From: Gluconacetobacter azotocaptans
GTDB taxonomy: Bacteria; Pseudomonadota; Alphaproteobacteria; Acetobacterales; Acetobacteraceae
Direction of reading: 5' to 3'
Assembly (NCBI RefSeq): GCF_014174355.1
Contig: NZ_JABEQF010000009.1
Span: 62,001 to 126,000, forward strand
DNA: 64,000 nt
Of the stretch, positions 26,612 through 35,415 are shown one piece after another. Both the position numbers and the translations under genes were made by a program. Numbering within the stretch: the stretch's first letter is position 1; every line of letters starts with the position of its first letter. The notes below the pieces were generated by a model. That model ran no database searches. It was not told the DNA's origin and worked only from the letters and a program-made list of their open reading frames with translations.

Positions 26612-27871
26612 TCAATGCAGATTGGGCTGTGCGCCCATGCCTTTTTCGTCGATCACCGCCCCGCGTGCGAAGCGGTCGAGACGGAAGGCCGTGCCGACCG
26701 GATGGGGTTCGTCACGGGCGATGAGATGGGCGAAGCAGAGGCCCGAGGCAGGCGTCGCCTTGAAGCCGCCATAGCACCAGCCGGCGTTGAGATAGAGCCC
26801 ATCCACCGGCGTGCGGTCGATGATCGGGCTGCCGTCCATCGACATGTCCATGATCCCGCCCCATTGCCGCAGAAGCCGCACGCGGCCGATGCGCGGCATC
26901 AGCGCCATGGCGCCTTCGCAGACATCTTCGATCAGCGGCAGGTTGCCGCGCTGGGCGTAGGAATTATAGCCGTCGATGTCGCCGCCGAAGACGAGACCGC
27001 CCTTGTCGGACTGGCTGACATAGAAATGGCCCGCGCCGAACGTCACGACGCAGTCGATGAAGGGTTTCAATCCTTCGGAAACGAAAGCCTGCAGCACATG
27101 GCTTTCGATCGGCAGGCGCAGGCCTGCCATGGCAGCGACCTGCGAGGAACGTCCCGCGCAGGCCATGCCGACCTTGCCGGCGGCGATGATGCCGCGCGTG
27201 GTCTCCACACCGCTGATTTTTCCACCCTCGATGCGCAGGCCCGTGACCTCGCAGTTCTCGATGATGTCCACCCCCAGCCGGTCGGCCGCGCGGGCATAAC
27301 CCCAGGCGACGGCGTCGTGGCGCACCGTCCCGCCACGGGCCTGCAGCAGGCCGCCCAGAATCGGAAAACGCGCGTTGTCGAAATCGAGAAACGGAAGTTT
27401 CTCCCGTACCGCCCGCGCATCGAGCAATTCGGCATCGATACCGTGCAGCCGCATGGCGTTGCCGCGCCGGGCGTAGGCGTTGCGCTGGGCGTCGGAATGA
27501 ATCAGATTCAGTACGCCGCGCTGGCTGACCATTGCATTGAAATTGATGTCCTGTTCAAGACCCTCCCACAACATCATCGATTTTTCGTAGAACGGGAGGT
27601 TTCCGGGCAGGAGATAGTTCGAGCGGATGATGGTGGTGTTGCGCCCGATATTGCCGTTGCCGAGCCAGCCGCGCTCGACCACCGCGATATTGCGCATGCC
27701 GTAGTGCCGGGCAAGGTAATAGGCGGTGGCGAGGCCGTGACCACCGCCGCCGATGATGACGACGTCGTAGCGTGGCGCGGGCGTTGCCTTGCGCCAGGCC
27801 GGTGTCCAGCCGCGATTGTCGCGAACGGCATTGCGGAGCAACGAAAAGATTGAATATTGAACCGACGACAT
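26612..27871 (-). CDS. soxB: Sarcosine oxidase beta subunit (copy 1)
   Basis: 419 residues from ATG at 27869-27871, with AGAGG 6 nt before; a start 7 codons earlier (27892) is possible. The FAD-binding fold is YDVVIIGGGGHGLATAYYLA, followed by [14 protein letters not shown] and SQRGVLNL. The His in [13 protein letters not shown] (about residue 185) is the likely covalent FMN attachment site known in beta subunits. The C-terminal WCYGGFKATPASG segment closes the FAD site. This is the catalytic subunit oxidising sarcosine. First gene of the soxBDAG-purU operon, divergent from a LysR gene. Confidence 0.95.
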   Translation of the reverse strand: MSSVQYSIFSLLRNAVRDNRGWTPAWRKATPAPRYDVVIIGGGGHGLATAYYLARHYGMRNIAVVERGWLGNGNIGRNTTIIRSNYLLPGNLPFYEKSMMLWEGLEQDINFNAMVSQRGVLNLIHSDAQRNAYARRGNAMRLHGIDAELLDARAVREKLPFLDFDNARFPILGGLLQARGGTVRHDAVAWGYARAADRLGVDIIENCEVTGLRIEGGKISGVETTRGIIAAGKVGMACAGRSSQVAAMAGLRLPIESHVLQAFVSEGLKPFIDCVVTFGAGHFYVSQSDKGGLVFGGDIDGYNSYAQRGNLPLIEDVCEGAMALMPRIGRVRLLRQWGGIMDMSMDGSPIIDRTPVDGLYLNAGWCYGGFKATPASGLCFAHLIARDEPHPVGTAFRLDRFARGAVIDEKGMGAQPNLH

Positions 27872-27924
27872 CTCTATCCTCTGGCTTGCCATCAGATATA
27901 CGACGCTTTTCGCTCGACGTTACC

Positions 27925-27939
27925 ATAAGATTCTCTTAT
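27925..27939. promoter_or_regulatory. LysR-type operator between soxB and the LysR gene
   Basis: The 15-bp sequence ATAAGATTCTCTTAT is a perfect 6-bp dyad with a 3-bp spacer and contains the T-N11-A LysR box. It lies in the 115-bp divergent interval, 53 nt before soxB and 47 nt before the LysR start. It is a likely binding site of the adjacent LysR regulator; no experimental support. Confidence 0.6.
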
Positions 27940-27986
27940 AGTTCCAGTTCCGCTGGCCCGCATGAACGGATGGAGAGGCCGGGACC

Positions 27987-28985
27987 ATGGCACGATCGCC
28001 CGGACATCAGCCGCTTCCTTTCGACTTGCAGTCGCTCGCCGTTTTCGTCGCCGTCTGCGAACATGGCAGCATGGCGTCGGCGGCGCGTCATCTCGGGGTC
28101 AGCCAGCCTGCGGTCTCGCAGGCGATCGGCGAGATCGAGGCAAAGGCCGGCGTGATGCTGTTCGACCGTGGCGTCCGGCCGCTGGCGGTGACGGCAGCGG
28201 GGGCCGTGCTGCGGCAGAGCGCGCTCACCCTGACTTCCGAAGCCCGCCAGACCGCCAACCGGTTGAGGGAGGTCCATGCCGGGCGGGTCGGGTTGATCCG
28301 GGTGGGCGTGGTCGACAGTCTCATGCGTGCGACGCTTCCCGCACTGTCGAGGTTTCTTTCGGAGCGCACCAGCCACGCCATTGTTTATTCCGGACTGACG
28401 GAAAGCCACGCCTCGGCGCTCTTCAGCCGTCAGCTCGACATCATCGTCGGCGTGAGCGATTTCGAGGATGTCAACGGGCTGGACCGCTTTCCTCTCGCGC
28501 GCGAGCCCTATCTCCTGCTGCTGCCCGAGTCCCAGAAGGTGCCGAAGACGCCGCAGGACATGCTGCTCCTCAGTCGGGCATGTCCGTTCGTACGGTTCTC
28601 GCTGCGCTCGCGGACGGGCCAGGAAATCGAGCGTTATCTGCGCCGTATCAAGCTCGATTTTCCGCCGGGCCTCGAATTCGACGCGCCCTATGGCGTTTTT
28701 GCCGCCTGTCGCCAGGGGGCGATGGCCATCACGACCCCGCTCTGCCTGTTCGAATGCGCCCTGGACCTTGCGGGATTGCGCTGCGTGCCTCTGCCCGGAC
28801 CGAAGATGGGGCGCCATCTTACGATTGTCGCGCGGGAACGGGAATTCGGCTCCCTGCCGCGCGATCTTTCCAGCGTATTGGGCGCGACGCTGCGTACCGA
28901 GGTCATCCCGGTGCTGAACCAGGCCCTGGACCGGATCGAGCCGGTGATAAACATGGCTTCCCGTGCCGGCGGCGAGGGCACATGA
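27987..28985 (+). CDS. LysR-family transcriptional regulator
   Basis: 332 residues. The N-terminal winged helix is typical: FDLQSLAVFVAVCEHGSMAS, AARHLGVSQPAVSQAIGEIE, then MLFDRGVRPLAVTAAGAVL. The remaining 240 residues are a LysR effector-binding domain. Placed divergently from soxBDAG-purU with a T-N11-A dyad between them, it is the natural candidate to control sarcosine oxidation, with sarcosine or a related N-methyl amino acid as effector (inference). Its stop codon overlaps a possible start of the next regulator gene (ATGA at 28982-28985). Confidence 0.92.
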   Translation: MARSPGHQPLPFDLQSLAVFVAVCEHGSMASAARHLGVSQPAVSQAIGEIEAKAGVMLFDRGVRPLAVTAAGAVLRQSALTLTSEARQTANRLREVHAGRVGLIRVGVVDSLMRATLPALSRFLSERTSHAIVYSGLTESHASALFSRQLDIIVGVSDFEDVNGLDRFPLAREPYLLLLPESQKVPKTPQDMLLLSRACPFVRFSLRSRTGQEIERYLRRIKLDFPPGLEFDAPYGVFAACRQGAMAITTPLCLFECALDLAGLRCVPLPGPKMGRHLTIVAREREFGSLPRDLSSVLGATLRTEVIPVLNQALDRIEPVINMASRAGGEGT

Positions 28986-29044
28986 TGACCCCGCAAGGCC
29001 GCCGGGCGGCTCCTGACAGCTCACCTAGCAGGATCAAGGACTTG

Positions 29045-29743
29045 ATGAAAACAGACAGACCTGCCCGCTCCGCTCGCGGGCCGTTACGGGAAGATATTCC
29101 CCAGGCGATGCCGGAGAGGGAAGAGGCGGTGGATCTTGCCACGGGTTCCACCGCGCCGCCCGTGCGCGAGATGACGCTGGAAGAGTCGTTGGGTAGCCAG
29201 ATCCGGCTTCTGCGTCGCAAGGCGGAACTGCGCGGGGGGGATGTCGCCCAGGCGGCGGGCGTGTCCCTGAGCATGCTGTCGAAGATCGAGAACGGCCAGA
29301 TTTCCCCCTCTCTCTCGACGTTGCAGGCGGTGTGCCGGGCGCTCAACGTCCCGCTCAGCCAGCTCTTCTCGACCTTCGAGGAGCAGCGCGACTGTTCCTA
29401 TGTCAAGGCCGGAGAGGGGGTCGTGATCGAACGACGTGGCACGAAGGCTGGGCATGAATACAGGCTGCTCGGCCATCTGCTCGGGGGTGACGTGGTGCTG
29501 GAGCCGTACCTCATCACGCTCCACGAAGAAGCCCGTCCCTACACGAATTTTCGTCACTCCGGCGTAGAGCTGATCTACATGCTTACCGGGCGTGTCCTTT
29601 ATCGCCACGGTTCGGAGACATATGAGCTTGGTGTCGGCGATTCGTTGCTGTTCGATAGTGGAGCCCCCCACGGACCCGAAATGCTGCTTGAAAAGCCGAT
29701 GACCTATCTCTCGGTCATTGTTCACCCGCGGATGGAGACCTGA
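29045..29743 (+). CDS. XRE-family regulator with C-terminal cupin domain
   Basis: 232 residues from ATG 29045, with AAGGA shortly upstream; an alternative ATG at 28982 overlaps the LysR stop and would make 253 residues. The first 60 residues are low-complexity. The helix-turn-helix follows: LGSQIRLLRRKAELRGGDVA, QAAGVSLSMLSKIENGQISP, SLSTLQAVCRALNVPLSQLF. A cupin_2 barrel is at the end: HSGVELIYMLTGRVLYRHGS then ELGVGDSLLFDSGAPHGPEM. XRE-cupin regulators usually sense a small amine, amino acid or polyamine. Encoded in one unit with LysR next to soxBDAG, so two regulators may act on the sarcosine genes. Confidence 0.9.
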   Translation: MKTDRPARSARGPLREDIPQAMPEREEAVDLATGSTAPPVREMTLEESLGSQIRLLRRKAELRGGDVAQAAGVSLSMLSKIENGQISPSLSTLQAVCRALNVPLSQLFSTFEEQRDCSYVKAGEGVVIERRGTKAGHEYRLLGHLLGGDVVLEPYLITLHEEARPYTNFRHSGVELIYMLTGRVLYRHGSETYELGVGDSLLFDSGAPHGPEMLLEKPMTYLSVIVHPRMET

Positions 29744-29750
29744 CCGCCGG

Positions 29751-30283
29751 TGAACCGCCGAACCAGATCCTGCGCAAGGCGTCGGCGTATTTTGCGATGG
29801 CGGAGTTCGACCGCCGATCCGGGTCATGATCGCCTTCATCGACGCACACCGGGACGTCTACGGGCCGAGCCGATCGCGCACCTGCTGCCGATCGCCTCGT
29901 CGGCCTGCCATGAACATGCCCGCGGGGTCCGTGATCGGCAAAGAGCCCATGCGCGGCAGAAGCGCGATGCCGGGCTCTGCCGGGAGATGCGGTAACTGGG
30001 GCTGAAGGGCGTCGTCCGGGGCAAGGCGATCAGGACCACGACCTCCGACAAGGCCGCGCTCTGTCCGCTGGAGCAGGCGCGGCGAACGGCGCCCCTTGGC
30101 CGGAGCCGGCCTCGTGCATCATTCGGACAGGGGCGTTCACTATGTGAGCATTCGCTATTCCTGGCGGCGGATCGAAGGCATCGAACTCGCTACTCTTCAC
30201 TGGGTGGACTGGTTCAACCATCGGTGGATCCTCGCGCCGCGTAGAGACTCACCATCAGTCTCCGCCAAACCCGGGAGGGTTCA
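29751..30283 (+). mobile_element. Decayed IS3-family insertion sequence
   Basis: The left part reads the last residues of OrfA (NQILRKASAYFAMAEF then DRRSGS, stop) followed by the OrfB start MIAFIDAHRDVYG. Further on there are GLKGVVRGKAIRTTTSDKAA and LVHHSDRGVHYVSIRYS, both standard IS3 OrfB phrases, but with internal stops and missing blocks; the DDE core between them is largely gone. The right terminus is still recognisable as an IS3-type inverted repeat at 30258-30283, ending GGGTTCA, two bases from the 3' end of eutC. The left terminus is lost next to the cupin regulator. It cannot move by itself. Confidence 0.78.
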
Positions 30284-30285
30284 GG

Positions 30286-31065
30286 TCAGGGCGATGCGAG
30301 GCCGTCGAGGGTGGCCGGGGTTTCGTCCTTCAGCATGATGCCGCTGCGCCCGATCCGGCGTGCGCCCGCCAGCAGCCCTGCCAGTTTGGCGGCGGCGGCC
30401 CCGGTGGACAGACCGCCCTGGTCGTGGATGTTGGAAATGCAGTTGCGTTCGGAATCCAGCCGGCCGGGGCGCGGGTCCCAGGTCATGTACAGGCTCAGGC
30501 TGTCCGAAACGCTCAGGCCCGGCCGTTCGCCGATCATCATGACGACGCATCCGGCCCCCAGACGATGCGCGATGTCGTCACCCAGGGCGACGCGCGCGTT
30601 GTGCGCCACCACCACGGGCGCGATCCGCCAGCCCGGCAGCAGCGCGTGGCACGCGGCCAGGAGCGGCGGAGCCTGCCGTTCCGCCGCCAGGGCCGACAGG
30701 CCGTCGGCGATTACGAACGCCACGTCATAGGACCCGCGCGTCAGGCACGCGGCGCTGTCGGCCGACAGGCGGCGGCCCAGATCGGGACGGCGGATGAATG
30801 TCGCCCGATCGGCGGCCTGGCTGCGCACGGACAGGACTGCGCCGTCCAGCCGCAGGGCCTCCTGCCGCAGGGGGGCCATGACCGCCCGGCGCGCCCGCGC
30901 ATGGGCCAGCTGGAAGGCCAGGACCTCGCCCCCCGCCACGGTGTCGCCGGCGCGGGGCTGGCCCACCCGGGCGCGGGTCAGGCCCCGCAGCGGTGCCCAC
31001 GGATCGGTTTCCGTGCTCGGGTCGATGAGCGGGTCGTGGGCGCTGTCCGGAGGGGATTTCGTCAT
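30286..31065 (-). CDS. eutC: Ethanolamine ammonia-lyase light (small) subunit
   Basis: 259 residues. EutC features: an N-terminal tail PWAPLRGLTRARVGQPRAGD, then FQLAHARARRAVMAPLRQEA, VAFVIADGLSALAAERQAPP, ALLPGWRIAPVVVAHNARVA and the terminal VMMIGERPGLSVSDSLSLYM with NCISNIHDQGGL. This is the cobalamin-binding small subunit of the adenosylcobalamin-dependent enzyme that splits ethanolamine to acetaldehyde and ammonia. It follows eutB by 4 nt. No microcompartment, reactivase or EutR gene is nearby; an acetic acid bacterium can oxidise acetaldehyde with other enzymes. The IS remnant ends directly at its 3' side without cutting the gene. Confidence 0.94.
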   Translation of the reverse strand: MTKSPPDSAHDPLIDPSTETDPWAPLRGLTRARVGQPRAGDTVAGGEVLAFQLAHARARRAVMAPLRQEALRLDGAVLSVRSQAADRATFIRRPDLGRRLSADSAACLTRGSYDVAFVIADGLSALAAERQAPPLLAACHALLPGWRIAPVVVAHNARVALGDDIAHRLGAGCVVMMIGERPGLSVSDSLSLYMTWDPRPGRLDSERNCISNIHDQGGLSTGAAAAKLAGLLAGARRIGRSGIMLKDETPATLDGLASP

Positions 31066-31069
31066 GACG

Positions 31070-32452
31070 TCAGCCCTCGGGGGCGATGATGCGGCCCAGG
31101 GCCTGCGGCGCGTTCAGGCGCAGCCGCCCGCGCGTGTCCAGCAATTCCATGCCTTCCAGCCACGCTTCGAATTCCGGCGCGGCGCGGACGCCGAAGCTGG
31201 AGCGCAGGGTCAGCATGTCGTGGTAGGACAGGCTCTGGTAGCTGAGCATCACGTCGTCGCCGCCGGGCACGGCGATCAGGAAATTCACCCCGGCCACCGT
31301 CAGCAGCATCATCAGGTTGTCCATGTCGTCCTGATCGGCCTCGGCATGGTTGGTGTAGCAGACGTCGCATCCCATCGGCAGGCCCATCAGCTTGCCGCAG
31401 AAATGGTCCTCCAGCCCCGCGCGGATGATCTGCTTGCCGTCATACAGATATTCCGGCCCGATGAAGCCGACCACGGTGTTGACCAGAAAGGGTGAAAAGG
31501 CCCGCGCCACGGCATAGGCGCGGACTTCGGCCGTCTGCTGGTCCATGCCGTGATGGGCGTTGGCCGACAGGGCCGCGCCCTGTCCGGTCTCGAAATACAT
31601 CACGTCCTGGCCGACCGTGCCGCGATTCAGCGACAGGGCGGCATCCCGGGCCTCGGCCAGCAGCGCCAGCGACACGCCGAAGCCGGTATTGGCGGCCTCG
31701 GTCCCCGCGATGGACTGGAACACCAGGTCGACCGGTGCGCCGCGTTCGATCATCGCGATGGAATTGGTGACGTGCGTCAGCACGCAGCTTTGCGTGGGAA
31801 TGGCGTAGCGGGTGCGCACGGCCTCCAGCATGTCCAGCAGGACGATGCCGTTGGCGATGTTGTCGGTGGCCGGGTTGATCCCGATCACCGCATCGCCGAC
31901 CCCCAGCAGCAACCCGTCCAGAAGCGAGGCCGCGATGCCCCTTGGGTCGTCGGTGGGGTGGTTGGGCTGCAGGCGGGTGCCCAGCCGCCCCGGCAGGCCC
32001 TGCGTGTTGCGAAAGGCGGTGCGGACCCGGATCTTGCGTGCCGCCGCGATCAGGTCCTGGTTGCGCATCAGCTTGCTGACGGCCGCCACCATTTCCGGCG
32101 TCAGCCCCGGCGACAGGGCGGCGATCGCCTCTGCGTCGGCCGGGTGCGACAGCAGCCAGTCGCGGAACTGCCCCACTGTCATATGCGCCACCGGGGCGAA
32201 GGCCGCGGCGTCGTGCGTATCGACGATCAGGCGCGTGACCTCGTCGGTTTCGTAGGGGACCGGCAGATCCTCCAGGAACGCCGCCAGCGGGACGTCGGCC
32301 AGGGCATGGCGCGCGGCGATGCGCTCGACCGGGTCGGCGGCCGCGACGCCGGCCAGTTCGTCACCGGACCGCTGGGGCGACGCACGGGCCAGGACCTGTC
32401 GCAGGTCGGCAAACCGGTAGAGTTCCCCGTCCAGGGTCGCACGATATGTCAC
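31070..32452 (-). CDS. eutB: Ethanolamine ammonia-lyase heavy (large) subunit
   Basis: 460 residues, full length. Family phrases: TVGQFRDWLLSHPADAEAIA, SPGLTPEMVAAVSKLMRNQD, FRNTQGLPGRLGTRLQPNHP and TDDPRGIAASLLDGLLLGVG, with DAVIGINPATDN and ethanolamine-site residues around QSCVLTHVTNSI. The substrate-binding TIM barrel subunit of ethanolamine ammonia-lyase. First gene of eutBC, divergent from a TonB receptor gene, with a phosphocholine-type phospholipase C nearby; a role in using phospholipid head groups fits. I saw no cobalamin riboswitch upstream. Confidence 0.95.
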   Translation of the reverse strand: MTYRATLDGELYRFADLRQVLARASPQRSGDELAGVAAADPVERIAARHALADVPLAAFLEDLPVPYETDEVTRLIVDTHDAAAFAPVAHMTVGQFRDWLLSHPADAEAIAALSPGLTPEMVAAVSKLMRNQDLIAAARKIRVRTAFRNTQGLPGRLGTRLQPNHPTDDPRGIAASLLDGLLLGVGDAVIGINPATDNIANGIVLLDMLEAVRTRYAIPTQSCVLTHVTNSIAMIERGAPVDLVFQSIAGTEAANTGFGVSLALLAEARDAALSLNRGTVGQDVMYFETGQGAALSANAHHGMDQQTAEVRAYAVARAFSPFLVNTVVGFIGPEYLYDGKQIIRAGLEDHFCGKLMGLPMGCDVCYTNHAEADQDDMDNLMMLLTVAGVNFLIAVPGGDDVMLSYQSLSYHDMLTLRSSFGVRAAPEFEAWLEGMELLDTRGRLRLNAPQALGRIIAPEG

Positions 32453-32839
32453 GATCCAGCTTGTCCCTCAGGCCCTGGGCGCGGGGCCTGACCCGGCGCA
32501 TGGCGGGCATGATGGCAAATGCATGTGGCGGCCCGTCAAGTCGTTTCGAACGTGTGGCCCGGATTTTTCGAACGGGTCACACGATGCCAGGGGAATTTCC
32601 TGAAGGCGACACCGGTGATGTCGCGTTATGAATACTTAAATTAAAGCTTCCAGAATCGTAACGGATACCGGTATATCGGGGTGGTATACGACGCGACTCG
32701 CCCTCTTGACTTGGAAAGACAGAAACCGTTTCGACCTGTCATAAAATCATCACGAGACCCAACGCCATGGCGCTCATATAGCGGTGTCGGCAACCTGCCG
32801 TTCGATCAAAGGGCAGGAACGGCTAAGGAACTGCGCGAT
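32453..32839. promoter_or_regulatory. Divergent promoter region between eutB and the TonB receptor gene
   Basis: About 390 nt without a gene. AT-rich DNA at 32626-32650 is the likeliest promoter zone. A hairpin GCGACA/TGTCGC is at 32606-32624. The first 120 nt next to eutB are GC-rich and contain a CCCTGGGCGCGGGGCCTGA stretch. No confident -10/-35 pair and no riboswitch motif. Confidence 0.4.
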
Positions 32840-35260
32840 ATGAACAAGACGATATCCCTATGCCTGACGACGTGCCTGAGCGCCCTGCTGGTTCATCAGG
32901 CTGCTGCCGCCACGACGACAAGGAAGCAGCACAAGTCCGGTCGCGCGGTGCAGGCGCAGGCTGCCTCCGACGCGAAAGGCCCCAGCGTCGCGGCCGTCGC
33001 CCCTGCCGCCCCCGTCCGGATGGCCCGCCCGCCCGCCGCCCTTCCCCCGCGTTCGTCCGAGGCGATCGTGGTGTTCGGCGCCGGCGCGTCCCGCGAGACC
33101 CAGACCGTCTCGCGCACGGCCATCAGCCAGTATGTCCCGGGCACGAGTCCCTTCAAGGCGCTTTCCAAGCTGCCGGGCGTGATGTTCACGACGTCGGACC
33201 CGCTCGGTTCCTATGAATGGTCGCAGCAGATCATCATCCGTGGCTTCGACCAGAGCCGTCTCGGCTTCACGATGGACGGGGTTCCGCTGGGCAACCTGGC
33301 GTACGGCAACGACAACGGTCTTTCGATCGGTCGCGCGCTTCAGACCGAGAATAACGGCGCGGCCACGCTGACGCAGGGGGCCGGATCGGTCGGCGTCTCC
33401 GCGTCCAACGATCTGGGCGGCGCGCTGGAATTCACCTCGATCAACCCGACGAACAGGTTCGGCGTGGACGTCGCGGGGACGGTCGGCTCCGCCGCCACAT
33501 GGCGCACCTTCATGCGCGTCAATTCCGGCCTGCTGCCCACCGGCGGCAAGTTCTATGTGTCCTACGATTATCAGGACGCCAACAAATGGAAGGGCGACGG
33601 CCAGCAGCGTCAGCAGCAGGCCAATGCGAAATTCGTCCAGCCCCTGGGCGAGAACGTGAAGCTGACCCTGTATGGCGACTGGTCGATGCGTCAGGAGAAC
33701 GATTATCAGGATCTCTCGCTCGCGACGATTCAGAAATACGGCTATAACGTCGACAATATTACGGGAAATTACGCGCTGGCCAAGCAGATCGGCTCGGCTT
33801 ATCAGAATGGCACGCCTTATCCCGCCGGCATCGGCTCGACCAATTACGACAGCCCGCCCGATTTCGTCTATTACAACGCGGCCGGGCTGCGCCAGGATGC
33901 GCTGGGCTACGGCAAGCTCGATTTCCGCCTCTCGGACCGGCTGAAGGGCTTCGCCACGGTTTACGGCCATACCAACAGCGGCGAAGGTGTGTGGGTGACG
34001 CCCTATGTGCCCACGCCCACGGCACTGGGCGGTTCGCCGCTTTCTACCCGGACCACCGAGTACGGCATCCATCGCGAAGGGTTCATCGGCAGCCTGTCCT
34101 ACCAGGCCGGGCATCACACCATCGAAGGCGGCTTCTGGTTCGAGAACAACGATTTCGAACAGGCGCGCCGGTACTACCCGCTGTCGATCGACGGCACGCC
34201 GGACAGCCTGCATTGGTACAAGGACAACTCATTCTATACCCAGTGGCAGGCAGCCTTCAACACGAAGACCTATCAGGTCCATCTGCAGGATACGTGGCGG
34301 GTTACGAAGGCCCTGAAGCTGAATTACGGCTTCAAGTCGCTGATCGTGGACAATACCGCCACCCAGATCGGCTCCAACCTGATGGGCGTGCAGGGGCCGG
34401 ACGGCTATCCGTCCGGTTCCATCCAGTCGTCCAACGGGTTCCTGCCCCAGGTCGGCCTGAATTACCGGGTGAACCGCCACAACGAGATCTTCGCCGATTT
34501 CGCCCGCAACATGGCGGCCTTCGACAATTCGCAGACCGGCGCCACAAGCCCCTTCGCGACCACCATCGCTGGCTATAATACCATCAAGGACAAGATCAGG
34601 CCGGAGATGTCCTATACCGAGGAACTCGGCTATCGCTATCACGACAACAATATCCAGGCATCGCTCACCGGCTATTATGTCGAATTCGAAAACCGTCTGC
34701 TGTCCATTACGCAGGGGACGGGTATCCAGGGCAATGCCTCGGCCCTGGCCAATGTCGGCGGCGTGACGGCCCGTGGTGTCGACGCGGCCTTCAATTACCA
34801 GTTCGCGCCGCACTGGTCGATCTACGCCTCGTATGCGTTCAACGATTCCTATTACAACGACAACGTCAATTCCGGTGGTACGATCTACAATATCAAGGGC
34901 AAGAACGTCGTGGCCATGCCACGCAACCTGGCCAACGTGCAGCTGGGCTACGATGACGGCACGATCTGGGGCAATGTGCTGATGCAGTTCCAAGACCGGC
35001 GCACCTATACGTACACCAATGACGCGTGGGTTCCGGCGAACGACGTGTTCAACCTCAATATCGGCTACCGCTTCCACAGCCAGAACATCGTGCTGCGCGG
35101 AGTGGACGCGCAGATCAACGTCAGCAACCTGTTCGACAAACGCTATGTCGCGACCGTGGGCAGCAACGGCTTCCAGTTCAGCGACCCGGACCGCACCTTC
35201 GCCACCCTCCAGGCCGGTTCGCCGCGCATGGTGTTTTTTACCTTGCGCAAGCATTTCTAA
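32840..35260 (+). CDS. TonB-dependent outer membrane receptor
   Basis: 806 residues from ATG 32840, which has AAGGAA 9 nt upstream and gives a signal peptide (MNKTISLCLTTCLSALLVHQ, cleavage after AAA). The plug begins at SRTAISQYVPGTSPFKALSK with LPGVMFTTSDPLGSYEWSQQ, then IIRGFDQSRLGFTMDGVPLG. The barrel ends MVFFTLRKHF with a terminal Phe. It is a clear paralogue of the frameshifted receptor at 38048-40383: both have GTSPxKxLSxLPG, DPLG and TxDGVPLG in the same order, and the phospholipase C gene lies between them. A role in taking up a phospholipid-derived compound or the cobalamin needed by EutBC is possible; not shown by the sequence. Confidence 0.9.
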   Translation: MNKTISLCLTTCLSALLVHQAAAATTTRKQHKSGRAVQAQAASDAKGPSVAAVAPAAPVRMARPPAALPPRSSEAIVVFGAGASRETQTVSRTAISQYVPGTSPFKALSKLPGVMFTTSDPLGSYEWSQQIIIRGFDQSRLGFTMDGVPLGNLAYGNDNGLSIGRALQTENNGAATLTQGAGSVGVSASNDLGGALEFTSINPTNRFGVDVAGTVGSAATWRTFMRVNSGLLPTGGKFYVSYDYQDANKWKGDGQQRQQQANAKFVQPLGENVKLTLYGDWSMRQENDYQDLSLATIQKYGYNVDNITGNYALAKQIGSAYQNGTPYPAGIGSTNYDSPPDFVYYNAAGLRQDALGYGKLDFRLSDRLKGFATVYGHTNSGEGVWVTPYVPTPTALGGSPLSTRTTEYGIHREGFIGSLSYQAGHHTIEGGFWFENNDFEQARRYYPLSIDGTPDSLHWYKDNSFYTQWQAAFNTKTYQVHLQDTWRVTKALKLNYGFKSLIVDNTATQIGSNLMGVQGPDGYPSGSIQSSNGFLPQVGLNYRVNRHNEIFADFARNMAAFDNSQTGATSPFATTIAGYNTIKDKIRPEMSYTEELGYRYHDNNIQASLTGYYVEFENRLLSITQGTGIQGNASALANVGGVTARGVDAAFNYQFAPHWSIYASYAFNDSYYNDNVNSGGTIYNIKGKNVVAMPRNLANVQLGYDDGTIWGNVLMQFQDRRTYTYTNDAWVPANDVFNLNIGYRFHSQNIVLRGVDAQINVSNLFDKRYVATVGSNGFQFSDPDRTFATLQAGSPRMVFFTLRKHF

Positions 35261-35388
35261 GGGGAAGGAAGGTCGGGCGCTGCCCGAATCCGGCAAGGGC
35301 CTCGGCCTTTGCATCCCATTCGTTTTATGAAGCCCTGGGTTTCCAAAGGTCTTGGCCCTTTGGCGGGTAAAGGGCGACGCCCTGCATG
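35261..35388. repeat. Dispersed intergenic multi-hairpin repeat (copy A)
   Basis: Directly after the TonB receptor stop. Contains GGTCGGGC/GCCCGA, GGCAAGGGCCTCGGCCTTTGC, CCAAAGG...CCTTTGGCGGG and AGGGCG/CGCCCT hairpins, in the same order as the copies at 40399 and, in related form, 46015 and 47865. Likely a REP-type element that may also stop transcription. Confidence 0.8.
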
Positions 35389-35415
35389 CAGCATGCCGCT
35401 ACATCAACGGACAGG

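Noticed and set aside
32453-32839. Cobalamin riboswitch upstream of eutB, which encodes a B12-dependent enzyme
   Set aside because: I looked for the conserved B12-box pattern and the paired elements and did not see them; only a short 6-bp hairpin is present.
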